DNA of 64,000 nucleotides from Siphlonurus alternatus (Eukaryota > Arthropoda > Insecta > Ephemeroptera > Siphlonuridae), in NCBI GenBank assembly GCA_949825025.1, contig OX463785.1, positions 16,183,971 through 16,247,970 on the forward strand. Direction: 5' to 3'. A model generated the notes under the pieces. It saw nothing but the letters and a program-made list of their open reading frames with translations. It did no database searches and was not told the origin of the DNA. Positions within the stretch are counted from its first letter, which is position 1, and every line of letters begins with the position of its first letter. Below are positions 27,501 through 50,552 of this stretch, one piece after another. The position numbers and the translations under genes are program-made.

Positions 27501-30500
27501 GCCGTTTTCACTGTTTTGAAGTTTTAGGCCTCAAAATCCGCCTTTTTTGTTTGTTATTGAATCTTCAAAATTCCTTCATATTCGAACTCCTAGTGTCCAA
27601 TTACATGACGTCAGGTGATTTCAGCCTGATCGAGCTTAAATTGGAAGTTTTGGTTTTGTCATGTTTTGCCGTTTTCACTGTTTTGAAGTTTGAGGCTTCA
27701 AAATCCGGCTTTTTTGTTTGTGATTGAATCTTCAAAATATCTTCATATTCAAACTCCCAAGGTCCAACTACATGACATCAGGTGTTTTAATTATGATCGA
27801 GCTAAAATTAGAAGTTTTGGTTTTGTCAAGTTTTGCCGTTTTCACTGTTTTGAAGTTTAAGGCCTCAAAATCCGGCTTTTTTGTTTGTGATTGAATCTTC
27901 AAAATTCCTTCATATTCAAACTCCTAGGGTTCAATTACATGACGTCAGGAGTTCTCAGCATGATCGAGCTAAAATTAGAAGTTTTGGTTTTGTCAAGTTT
28001 TTGCCGTTTTAACTGTTTTGAAGTTTAAGGCCTCAGAACCCGGCTTTTTTGTTTTGTGATTGAATCCTCAAAATTCCTTCATATTTGAACTCCTAGGGTC
28101 CAATTACATGACGTCAGGTGTTTTCAGCATGATCGAGCTAAAATAAGAAGTTTTGGTTTTGTCATGTTTTGCCGTTTTCACTGTTTTGAAGTTTGAGGTT
28201 TCAAAATCCGGCTTTTTTGTTTGTGATTGAATCTTCAAAATTCCTTCATATTCGAACTCCTAGGGTCCAATTACATGACGTCAGGTGTTTTCAGCCTGAT
28301 CGAGCTTAAATTGGAAGTTTTGGTTTTGTCAAGTTTTGCCGTTTTCACTGTTTTGAAGTTTTAGGCCTCAAAATCCGCCTTTTTTGTTTGTTATTGAATC
28401 TTCAAAATTCCTTCATATTCGAACTCCTAGTGTCCAATTACATGACGTCAGGTGATTTCAGCCTGATCGAGCTTAAATTGGAAGTTTTGGTTTTGTCATG
28501 TTTTGCCGTTTTCACTGTTTTGAAGTTTGAGGCTTCAAAATCCGGCTTTTTTGTTTGTGATTGAATCTTCAAAATATCTTCATATTCAAACTCCCAAGGT
28601 CCAACTACATGACATCAGGTGTTTTAATTATGATCGAGCTAAAATTAGAAGTTTTGGTTTTGTCAAGTTTTGCCGTTTTCACTGTTTTGAAGTTTAAGGC
28701 CTCAAAATCCGGCTTTTTTGTTTGTGATTGAATCTTCAAAATTCCTTCATATTCAAACTCCTAGGGTCCAATTACATGACGTCAGGTGTTTTCAGCATGA
28801 TCGAGCTAAAATTAGAAGTTTTGGTTTTGTCAAGTTTTGCCGTTTTCACCGTTTTGAAGTTTGAGGCCTCAAAATCCGCCTTTTTTGTTTGTTATTGAAT
28901 CTTCAAAATTCCTTCATATTCGAACTCCTAGTGTCCAATTACATGACGTCAAGTGATTTCAGCCTGATCGAGCTTAAATTAGAAGTTTTGGTTTTGTCAT
29001 GTTTTGCCGTTTTCACTGTTTTGAAGTTTGAGGCTTCAAAATCCGGCTTTTTTGTTTGTGATTGAATCTTCAAAATATCTTCATATTCAAACTCCCAAGG
29101 TCCAACTACATGACATCAGGTGTTTTAATTATGATCGAGCTAAAATTAGAAGTTTTGGTTTTGTCAAGTTTTGCCGTTTTCACTGTTTTGAAGTTTAAGG
29201 CCCAAAATCCGGCTTTTTTGTTTGTGATTGAATCTTCAAAATTCCTTCATATTCAAACTCCTAGGGTCCAATTACATGACGTCAGGTGTTCTCAGCATGA
29301 TCGAGCTAAAATTAGAAGTTTTGGTTTTGTCATGTTTTGCCGTTTTCACTGTTTTGAAGTTTGAGGCTTCAAAATCCGGCTTTTTTGTTTGTGATTGAAT
29401 CTTCAAAATATCTTCATATTCAAACTCCCAAGGTCCAACTACATGACATCAGGTGTTTTAATTATGATCGAGCTAAAATTAGAAGTTTTGTTTTTGTCAA
29501 GTTTTGCCGTTTTCACTGTTTTGAAGTTTAAGGCCTCAAAATCCGGCTTTTTTGTTTGTGATTGAATCTTCAAAATTCCTTCATATTCAAACTCCTAGGG
29601 TCCAATTACATGACGTCAGGTGTTCTCAGCATGATCGAGCTAAAATTAGAAGTTTTGGTTTTGTCAAGTTTTTGCCGTTTTAACTGTTTTGAAGTTTAAG
29701 GCCTCAGAATCCGGCTTATTTGTTTGTGATTGAATCTTCAAAATTCCTTCATATTCAGACTCCCAGGGTCCAATTACATGATGTCATGTGTTTTCAGCAT
29801 GATCGAGCTAAAATTAGAAGTTTTGGTTTTGTCATGTTTTGCCGTTTTCACTGTTTTGAAGTTTACGGCCTCAAAATCCGGCTTTTTTGTTTGTTATTGA
29901 ATCCTCAAAATTCCTTCATATTCGAACTCCTAGGGTCCAATTACATGACGTCAGGTGTTTTCAGCATGATCGAGCTAAAATTAGAAGTTTTGGTTTTGTC
30001 AAGTTTTGCCGTTTTCACTGTTTTGAAGTTTTAGGCCTCAAAATCCGCCTTTTTTGTTTGTTATTGAATCTTCAAAATTCCTTCATATTCGAACTCCTAG
30101 TGTCCAATTACATGACGTCAGGTGATTTCAGCCTGATCGAGCTTAAATTGGAAGTTTTGGTTTTGTCATGTTTTGCCGTTTTCACTGTTTTGAAGTTTGA
30201 GGCTTCAAAATCCGGCTTTTTTGTTTGTGATTGAATCTTCAAAATATCTTCATATTCAAACTCCCAAGGTCCAACTACATGACATCAGGTGTTTTAATTA
30301 TGATCGAGCTAAAATTAGAAGTTTTGGTTTTGTCAAGTTTTGCCGTTTTCACTGTTTTGAAGTTTAAGGCCTCAAAATCCGGCTTTTTTGTTTGTGATTG
30401 AATCTTCAAAATTCCTTCATATTCAAACTCCTAGGGTCCAATTACATGACGTCAGGTGTTCTCAGCATGATCGAGCTAAAATTAGAAGTTTTGGTTTTGT

Positions 30501-30561
30501 CATGTTTTGCCGTTTTCACCGTTTTGAAGTCTAAGGCCTCAAAATCCGGCTTTTTTGTTTA

Positions 30562-31087
30562 ATTTAAACTATTTAAAAAATTTAACAATTTTAATTTTAA
30601 ACTTTTTAAAATATATTATATATAATTATATATTTTTTAATTTTATAAATATTTCATTATTTGTAATATTTATATTTTATAAGCTTATTTTACAGAATAA
30701 TTTTTTTATTAAATAATGAAAATCCATGGACCGGATCCTCTTACGGCTTTTACCGAGGATCGCGTGATCGGGATTTCCGATCTCCCTTTTTTATCCGTTT
30801 CCTTCTCTTCCTCGTCACTGTCATTGCATTGTTCACTTATTTGCTTTTTTGAGTCTCGATACCTGCTCTTTATTTGGACCTGCTGCAAGCGACTCTCCAC
30901 AACTGTTGACTGCAATAGATTCAGTGATGTTATATTTTTAGTTGAACGCAGTGCACACTCGTCGCCTCGGCTAATGAAAATTTAGTAAAATTTACCTTTG
31001 TGGCCTTGTTAATCACCATGTTGCGTGAGAAATTGTTAAAAATTATATTAATTCAAGGCGTGGTGATTAACATGGCTGCAGTCAGAA
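30562..31087. other. Right flank of satellite with possible transposon remnant
   Basis: 30562-30715 is very AT-rich. 30716-30985 is GC-richer. Its minus-strand reading (30709-30915, 68 codons) has an acidic SDEEEKETDKK stretch and basic flanks; I do not recognise it with confidence, and it might be the linker of a decayed hAT-type transposase. At 31009-31073 a short inverted repeat (TTAATCACCATG and GTGGTGATTAACATG) surrounds about 40 bases. Confidence 0.3.
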
Positions 31088-31490
31088 TTTTTTTTTTATT
31101 ATTTTTAATCAAACCCTATAGGGTACTTCTATTTACAATTTACATACTGCTTTGAAACCCGAACCTTCCGAAACCTTAACATGAGTGTTTCACGTGCTCT
31201 TCCGTAACGGGGGCGGCCACGGCCTTGCAAATCCATCCCGGCATTTGCCTGCAGCTGAGGAAAATGTGGAAACCTCAGCCAGATTGGACGCTACAGCTTT
31301 TGTCAATGAACTGGAAGTGCAATGGTCCGAAGCCAGGGGAACCACATAGTGGAAAAGCGCAATGATTTACCCCTGGGTGGGAAGCGTGGTTTTTGTTGAA
31401 AATGATCACCCATCCAACTACTAACCACGCTCGGCGTTGCTTGACTTCGGTGATCTGACGAGACCCGTTCAAGCGCACTGCACCACACCC
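31088..31490 (-). mobile_element. 5S rRNA-derived SINE (SINE3 type), copy 1
   Basis: Read on the minus strand, the element starts with a 5S rRNA-like head: GATCACCGAAGTCAAGCAAC, then GGTTAGTAGTTGGATGGGTG, which are the 5S internal promoter regions (box A to box C). A body follows with a CCTCAG...GCCGTGGCCGCC central domain, then a tail ending in AAACCCTATAGGGTAC-like sequence. About 400 bp. Minus-strand open frames across it are shadows. Confidence 0.88.
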
Positions 31491-31522
31491 CAAAAATTTA
31501 TCAAGGCGACATGCAAAAAAAA

Positions 31523-31524
31523 AA

Positions 31525-31568
<44 letters not shown>
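31523..31568. repeat. (TA)n microsatellite
   Basis: Nearly perfect TA dinucleotide run next to the 5S-type SINE. Confidence 0.95.
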
Positions 31569-31569
<1 letters not shown>

Positions 31570-31639
31570 TGCAAAAAATTGTACTAAATATGCCGCGGAA
31601 GGTAGATAATTTGAAAACACGAAAAAAAAAAAAAAAAAA

Positions 31640-31855
31640 TTATCAGATCCGGAACCGCACAGAACCGAATCTTCTTTTAAAATAAGGGGATCCGGATCCT
31701 CGGAACCGCTTTTTTTAAAAGGGGATCCGGATCCGGATCTTCGGATCCGCTTTTTAAACAAGGGGTTCCGGAACCGGTTTTTCGGAACCGCTTTTTAAAC
31801 GAGCGGATCCGAATCCGGATCTCGGATCCGCTTAAAAAGGCGACCGGTTCCACTC
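31640..31855. repeat. GGATCC/GGTTCC palindromic repeat cluster
   Basis: About four units of 40 bp, each with runs of GGATCCGGATCC- or GGTTCCGGAACC-like dyads followed by CCGCTTTTTAAA. Unit 3 (about 31762-31801) has the AT-to-TT/AA change in nearly all of its dyads together. May belong to the same old element as 30716-30985, split by the SINE. Confidence 0.8.
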
Positions 31856-31991
31856 CCTGATTTATACTATTTATGACGGAATTTTTTTCGAGACGATGTC
31901 TACAATATACTATAATCTATCTATATATAGTCTATCTAAACAAATAGACCTGCTACCTCCTTGCTAACATGCCATATACTCCTGCTTGCAG

Positions 31992-43979
<11,988 letters not shown>

Positions 43980-44839
43980 TTTGGACCTTTTACTTAACAT
44001 CCAGTAAATTAATTTTTAAGTACATAATTTCTACACCCACATTTTAAATAATATAGGAATCTGTAATTCTGATTGTTCTAAGTTGCCCTAATTTTTTTTC
44101 CGTACCTATGGCTATAAGCTGCCCAAAAACTTAGTATTTTTTTTTAATTCAGCTTTGTTACTTATTATTTTTCTAGCAAAAAGTATTATAAGGTTAACAA
44201 ACTTAAAATATTTTCAACTTTTCGTAGATTACAAATCTGCATTTTTTTTAAATGTTATAATTCAGTAAGTCACATTTGTTATGGTTATTTTTTTAGATAA
44301 GCTTTTTTTAGACAAATTTTGTTGTTGCTAACAGTGTTTTTTTTGTAAATTATCAAATTTTTTAACTTAAAAGAAATGTTTTTTTGTGTGAGTTTGCCAT
44401 TAAAATTGTTAAATTTAAATAAGAATCTAGCAAAAATTACAAAATATTTCAAAACTGTTAATATTTAAATAAAAACTTGATATAAAAAGAAAACATAGCT
44501 TAGAAAACTATTGAAGACTTGTTTTCTAGAATTGCATGCACTATAATATGACTGCATACGATTAGTACTGTATTTTCTTTTATATTCATTGTCAGTGTTT
44601 AAAAATCTGAGTTCCCACCAAAATTATTTACTAGATTTTAAATTAATTATGTTAATATTAATAATTTAATTTAAGAAAAACCTTTTCAAACTTGGACATG
44701 TTTTCTGTCAATTATTAAGTCTGAGAGCCATTTTACAATTATTAATTGTATTAAATGTGCAATATAAACACACTTTCCTTGACTTACTGCACTAGTTAAA
44801 ATATTATGTTTATTATGTTATCCTACTAAATGAGCCTCA
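43980..44839. other. AGAP 3' UTR and downstream DNA
   Basis: Very AT-rich; the 3' UTR begins here but its end is unknown. Nothing else recognised. Confidence 0.5.
44468..44473 (+). promoter_or_regulatory. possible poly(A) signal of AGAP
   Basis: AATAAA about 490 bases after the AGAP stop. The hexamer is common by chance in sequence this AT-rich, so this is only a candidate 3' end. Confidence 0.2.
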
Positions 44840-45125
44840 GACTGGAATGATTTTGTAGAAAACCATCTTGTCCTAGAGGTCCCCGGTTCAAATCTCAAAC
44901 AGGGCAGACTTTTTATGACTCGGGATAGGTGTGACTAACTACTAGATGAAGGAGTTGGTAGGAGGAAAGCAGCTAACGGCTGTCTATTCTCCACTGGGGT
45001 GATTCAGACCGTGGAATTTTTTAAACAACATACGTGCTCCACTTAGAAACGGTACTTAATTGTCTGGTGTGCAGACTGGGTATTAGGAGCCCCAGAGAGC
45101 ATTGTGAACGACGTTGGAAAATAAG
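44840..45125 (+). mobile_element. tRNA-related SINE, decayed
   Basis: GTCCTAGAGGTCCCCGGTTCAAATCTC near 44868-44895 looks like the T-arm and B box of a tRNA gene. The body (ACTCGGGATAGGTGTG, CTATTCTCCACTGGGGTG, GACTGGGTATTAGGAGCCCC) is non-coding and its 3' part recurs at 37518-37616. No good A box, so probably inactive. Confidence 0.6.
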
Positions 45126-46059
45126 TTCCGCCGTTGGTAACCAACCTGATCTAAATTAATTATACTTTTATGGCAAATATTTCTACCTAATTTTTTAAAT
45201 TTTGAAATGTGGGTGTTGATTATACGTTATGATAAAATAATTATAGCATAATATTTATAATTGCATGAAACTGAAAAATTAGAAATTCAGTAATTGTTGA
45301 TCCTCTTTGAAAAATGTAATTATATAGAGAAACAAATGAAAAATAATTGTTTGTTAATTTAAGTAACTATTATAATGTCTAGTCAAATGAAAAAAGAAAA
45401 AGTAATAATGTTGCAGATAATGACATAATGTTTGTTTACTCTCGACACATTCCTAAAATATAATGTGTGAAAATAATAATATTATTGATTATTTCTTTGT
45501 CTAATGTTGCACAATAATAACTTCCTCTTTTTTTCTGTATTTTAAAATAATACATTATAATGTACTGTATACCAATAATGATTATTCTCTACTTTTCCCA
45601 TGTTTTGAAGATCAGAGCTTTAAATTTTTATATTACTATTATTAAATATTTAAACTGTTAATTAAAGAAGAATTAAGCAGTTTAAATACTCTACTTTGAT
45701 ATTTACTTAAAATTAAATTATTTACAGGATTTTGTGATGCATTTATAATTAAATAATATATTATGCACTTGGTCGATAGTTTACAAAAAAAAAAAAAATC
45801 TCCTTTTGGGACCATCAATTATAACATCAGCAGAGGTAAAAAAACTTTTTTTTTTCTCTTACATACTTTTTTATACTTAGATGTCATGTTATCTTAAAAT
45901 TCAAATGTAGCAGCGAGTATAACATAAACTGTACAGAGATGATATCAGAAAATGCCTTTTTTTTAAATTTACATTTTTGGCATCACTTAACTTAATCTGT
46001 GTTATCACAGATATCATTTTTTTGTTGCCATGTATGTACTGCCTACAATGTTTCATAGC
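45126..46059. other. AT-rich intergenic DNA
   Basis: No gene or element recognised. Confidence 0.5.
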
Positions 46060-46200
46060 GACGTGGTAGCAGAAAAACATCCTAACTCCATTGGTAAGCA
46101 AAATGGAGTTAGGTTATTTTTTTTCAGTTTACCAATGGAGTTAGTATATTTTTTTTTCCTGCTTACCAATGGAGTTAGATTATTTTTCTGCAACCACATC
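46060..46200. mobile_element. Short hairpin MITE with repeated CCAATGGAGTTAG
   Basis: The ends GACGTGGTAGCAGAAAAA and TTTTTCTGCAACCACATC are inverted. Inside, the 13-mer around ACCAATGGAGTTAG occurs twice on the + strand and once inverted (CTAACTCCATTGGT). Confidence 0.7.
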
Positions 46201-47477
46201 AATAACTTCCATGGATAGATATTTTTTTTATTTCATATCGGTACCTCACTTTTGAAGATGCTGATACATCTGATGCATTTAAACTCATTGGGATGATGGT
46301 ACAGTGAATTCATTTTCTATGAAAGCAACTTATATATCGCCAACTTTGTTACAGTATTTTTTTATCAACTTTTCTGATTACATTTTATTTATTTATCTAT
46401 TTATTTATTTATTTATTTTTTTTGTATGATTCAATTTAAAGCTCTACTTCAAAACAAGGTGTAACCTATTTTGGAGCCTTACTTTTGCCAACCTTAACTA
46501 CCAAAGACTGGCCTGAAAATTTTTGGGCACTGACTGTCAAAAAAAATAATAATAATAATTAATAAAAAAAAAAAAAACATTTGTTACCTTTTTTATATAA
46601 GGGGCTCAGGAAACAAACAAAAAAATTAATACTAACCCTTCGAAATAACAAAATAGTTCAAGCTGTTAAATTAATTAATTAAAACATAATTAGGGAATCA
46701 TAAAATGCACAGAATGGGAATATTTTTTTGTTTAAATGTATGCATGCCATATATGCCATAGTTTAAATTTATATAAATAACAAATCAAAAATAAGTACCT
46801 TTACCTATTCCCAATTAAATGTTTAAAAAATAATTGTCAAATTGTTCAATGGTATTTATTTTTTATTTTTATTTTTTTAATTTTCAAATTAAAATTGATA
46901 ATTTAAATTAGTGAAATTAGTATAAATTATGTATACAGAATGTTCCAAATTAATTATTATAGTAAAATTGCAAAAATATTTTGCACTGCACATAGAGTAA
47001 TTTATACTGTAATAAAATATAAGTAATAATATTTAATAGATAATTTAAAATATCTTCATAAAAAAAGCTCATTAAATTTAGGGTAATTCTTTTCTATGTA
47101 AATTAATGGTCAAAAAAAGAATTAGTTTGTCACAAAATTTCTATTCTGATATTAAAATAAGCTATATATATATCTCACAAAATAAGAAAAGCAAAAATAT
47201 TAATTTGGTCTATTGCTTGCAGTTTTTAACTAATAATAATAATTATGAAATAGAAATTATGGAAACAAAATTGTTTGAATTATTTTTGCTTTTTAATTAC
47301 AAAATGTGTTTACTTAATTTTATGGAAAATGTATACAATAAAAACTATGAATATTGTAATATATGACGTTGAATCTTTAATTATTATATTAATTATTATA
47401 ATATATCATTATGTAACCCTTTGTATTTTAATAATTATATTTTGTCGTTACTTCGATCACAGGAACTTTCAACATTA
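46201..47477. other. AT-rich intergenic DNA
   Basis: Contains a short TTTA run near 46384-46420. No supported gene; the 86- and 73-codon readings at 47106-47496 have AT-rich codon use and no recognisable domain. Confidence 0.5.
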
Positions 47478-47811
47478 CAATGGACAACATACATGAAAAA
47501 TTTTTATTGCAGAAATGAATAGATGGCACCAAATTATGCTACTCTGAATTTTTTCAGATTTTTTTGAGACCCGGAACTATTTTTAAATAATTATTGAAAG
47601 CCCTGTGATTTCAGTTGGCACCTCTGAATTCTTAATAAAAAGGATAGAGACTGGACGCCTATTGACGCCTTCAGGGGGCGTGGCTGCACTTTCAATAATT
47701 ATTTAAAAATAGTTCTGGGTTTCAAAAAAATCTGAAAAAAATCAGAGTAGCATAATTTGGTACCCTCTATTCATTTCTGCAATAAAAAATTTTCATGTAT
47801 GTTGTCCATTG
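47478..47811. mobile_element. Foldback element family, copy (d), intact
   Basis: The ends CAATGGACAACATACATG and CATGTATGTTGTCCATTG are perfect inverted repeats. The arms then run through GCAGAAATGAATAGATGG and ATTATGCTACTCTGAATTTT to TATTTTTAAATAATTATTG, about 120 bp each. The centre carries CTGGACGCCTATTGACGCC. Very like the copy at 59515. Confidence 0.88.
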
Positions 47812-47892
47812 CTTAAAGAACACCCACCCGTGCATCCAAGAGGTGGTTAATGGCGTCCTCCATCAATTATTGCAGACCATCCTAGCTGACTA

Positions 47893-47985
47893 AGGTTTTC
47901 ATGGTTCCTTCAGTCACAACCAGGTGAATGCTGGGATAAATTGCTATAGGCCATATGATATATGGCTGCTCAGGTTTAGAAGTGA
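47893..47985 (+). mobile_element. SINE fragment with insect central domain
   Basis: GGTTTTCATGGTTCCTTCAG and AATGCTGGGAT match the SINE at 48420; diverged and truncated. Confidence 0.5.
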
Positions 47986-48419
47986 CCCAAGAAAACCAAA
48001 TTGATCTAGAGATTGGGTCCCAAAACAGGGTTCAATCAAGTGATCGGAGCAAAAATTTGAAAATTAATAATATTAATTATTTATAATTTGGAGTGAGTTT
48101 TAAGAGGTGGTAGGCGCAGCAGCTAGCTAGTGGCAGTCCGCCAGAGTGGTTAATTAATAAAAGTGATATTTTATTTTCACCCGACAGGACAACAGGCTTT
48201 TCAAAGGGGGAGGGGGACAATTTAGAAAAAAAAAAAAAAAAAAAGGAGGAGGAGGAAGAGGGCACTCGACTATTTAATTAATGAATTTCCTTTTTAAAGC
48301 CGTTCCTTTCCTTCTCTGTTAATATAATAATAAATTGAGATAATAATAATAAATAAATAAATTGGTCCATTTAGAAAAAGTAGAGGTGTCCGTCCTGAAT
48401 ATATAATGACTATATAATA
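47986..48419. other. Intergenic DNA, nothing recognised
   Basis: Includes a G-rich then A-rich simple stretch near 48205-48260; the 62-codon minus-strand reading over it is low complexity. Confidence 0.45.
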
Positions 48420-48580
48420 AGGTTTTCCACGGTTCCCTCAGTCTCACCTCAGCGAATGCTGGGACGCATAACAGGCCGTGGCCATCATCCGTTCCCTACC
48501 TTATCCCTACCCATCACCCCGCCGCGAGCTGTAAGCTCTTAGGGGTGTATCCTTGTAAAAAAAAAAAATAATAATAATAC
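48420..48580 (+). mobile_element. SINE with insect central domain and poly-A tail
   Basis: GGTTTTCCACGGTTCCCTCA, GCGAATGCTGGGACGC and GGCCGTGGCC, then a 3' part ending in an A-rich (AATAAT)n tail. The same domain is present in the 5S-derived SINEs in this window. No tRNA-like head is visible, so it is probably 5'-truncated. Confidence 0.7.
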
Positions 48581-49835
48581 ATTATGCTCTTCTGTACAGA
48601 AAGGTATTCTAGTAATATTCCTAAATTTAGTAAAAAAAATATTTAGTACAAATATCAAGTTGGCTAGCCTAGTATGAAATGCGCATGGTCGCCATGTTGT
48701 GAGAAGTTGCCGCGATTTAGGGAGTTGGGTGTTGGGTGTGCTCTGCAATTTTTTAAGATAAAAATACTGATAACGATACATTACTCACAGCTTAAAAAGT
48801 GATAAAGCTTACTAAGGTGTTGGACAGTGAAACTAGAAAGTTAATAACAAAATTTAAGTCAATTTGCAGACATTACCTAATATGGACATAGTGTGGGGCC
48901 ATGCAAGGTCCATGAGGAACCCTGTGTTGATAATAATTTTCTCTTTATAAAAAAATTATTCATACCTTGTGACTGTGATATTTATTATTTATAGACTGAA
49001 ATTTTATTAAGTAAGTTCTTAAGTTGATTATTCTAATTTTATTTTAATTTTTTTTTTAGGTCGTCGTTTTTTTTTCAGCTGTTAAAATCCTAGTGAAATA
49101 AATAGGTCGTTCCTTTTCTACTTTTAGGCCTACTTCCCATATTCATAAAATCTTTTACAATAAAATTATTATTTATGCATACGTTAATTTTTACCTTGTA
49201 ATCTTAATTATAGTTGCTATTTTAAATAAGAATATTATAATTTACTAGTTACTGCAATATTTTTAGATAACTGGTGGATTTTGTTATTATTTTGTTGAAC
49301 TTTTTTTTTTTTTTTTGCCGGTATATAATGCATAAATCTACCGGTAAGATGAAATACCGACAATATAATCTCTGTGTGCAGAAAAACAAAGCAAAAATAT
49401 TTTCACAATTGACATTTAACTGGTAATAATACAGTAAACATACTACAGTATTTACTATTATAACAAAATTACAAAATGCATTTATGAATACTGTAGCATA
49501 CTTTAAATCTCGATCTTATTATATGCATCAAATCAGTGAGCCATACAGTATGTATATTTTTAAAAAATATATTATGTTTATGATACTGGTGACCTAGCTC
49601 TAGCTAGGATAGCTATTTTAAGATTTTGTTATTTTAATGTCTTAAAATAGCATACAAAATTATTTAAAACCTGATATTTAAATATTTATGAGTAAAACAA
49701 ACTTTTAACAATTTTTAATACAAACGTGATCTCTATAAGAAGTAGCATTCATGTAGAATTTACAAATATCACCAATATACATCCTACTCTGCTATAACAG
49801 ATTACTCGCTAATAATATTTATGTTCTCTTTCTAG
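48581..49835. other. DNA upstream of coronin coding exon
   Basis: AT-rich. A coronin untranslated exon and promoter may lie here or further upstream, but none can be picked out. 48660-48740 is GC-richer. Confidence 0.4.
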
Positions 49836-50066
<231 letters not shown>

Positions 50067-50128
50067 TGACGATAAAAAATTAATATCAATCATTCAGATC
50101 TTTATCCATGAAGGATAAGAAACTGGCC

Positions 50129-50552
50129 TTAAGGGCATTGGGTGTAGCACCGGTAGTTGGCAACACTGACGTATCTTCACCATGTTAATTTTTTATCATT
50201 GCTCCTCGGAGTAATTTTTATACTAGAGCTAAGCTGATTGCTGTAGTATCAAGATAGTTAGTAGCCCAAGTGCACAATTTGGCTAAATAAAGCCTGATTT
50301 AAAGAAAAGTATTTTTTTTTTATATTTTAGAAAAATGCATGTAAATTTAAAAAATTATTTACTAAAAAATACTTTTCTTTAAATCAGGCTTTATTTAGCC
50401 AAATTGTGCACTTGGGCTACTAATTATCTTGATACTACAGCAATCAGCTTAGCTCTAGCATAAAAATTACTCCGAGGAGCAATGATCAAAAATTAACATG
50501 GTGAAGATACGTCAGTGTTGCCAACTACCGGTGCTACACCCAATGCCCTTAA
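50129..50552. mobile_element. TTAA-flanked long hairpin (piggyBac-like MITE) in coronin intron
   Basis: The ends TTAAGGGCATTGGGTGTAGC and GCTACACCCAATGCCCTTAA are inverted. Arms of roughly 180-190 bp are almost identical, meeting at an AT-rich loop near 50330-50365. TTAA on both sides is the piggyBac target sequence. No coding capacity. The good arm identity suggests recent insertion. Confidence 0.9.

Larger units (their letters stand above)
11626..30561. repeat. Satellite array, about 113 monomers of 167-168 bp, with CRE palindromes
   Basis: Uninterrupted tandem array. Spacing between successive monomers was read as 167, 168, 167, 167 and 167 bp, and 18742 bp separate the first and last copies of the same site, or 112 periods. 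Core landmarks in each monomer: GATTGAATCTTCAAAATTCC, then a CCAATTACATGACGTCAGG-type site, then GATCGAGC, then TTTTGCCGTTTTCACTG. TGACGTCA is a full CRE/ATF palindrome. At least five monomer classes recur in a loose order and large blocks are duplicated. Many short open frames on the + strand (60-170 codons) follow the monomers, but the period is not a multiple of three and the readings change frame, so they are not genes. The array lies upstream of the first AGAP exon found and may be inside an AGAP intron. Confidence 0.97.

Noticed and set aside
12458..30234. More than twenty + strand open frames of 60-170 codons with similar proteins (FVIESSKFLHI..., ELLGSNYMTSG...)
   Set aside because: They are translations of the 167-bp satellite in its three frames. 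The period is not a multiple of three, start codons are arbitrary and no domain is recognisable.
11626..30561. Could the regular array be a CRISPR array?
   Set aside because: The whole 167-bp unit repeats without unique spacers and the genome is eukaryotic.
31350..31490. A functional 5S rRNA gene
   Set aside because: Only the promoter part of 5S is present, followed by SINE body; three dispersed copies share the same non-5S body.
31961..31991. ATG at 31961 as the AGAP start
   Set aside because: It lies before a clear TTGCAG acceptor, the encoded residues do not match the family, and the next exon codon is split.
44868..44895. A tRNA gene
   Set aside because: Only a T-arm/B-box-like part is visible; no acceptor stem pairing or A box, and its body recurs as a SINE.
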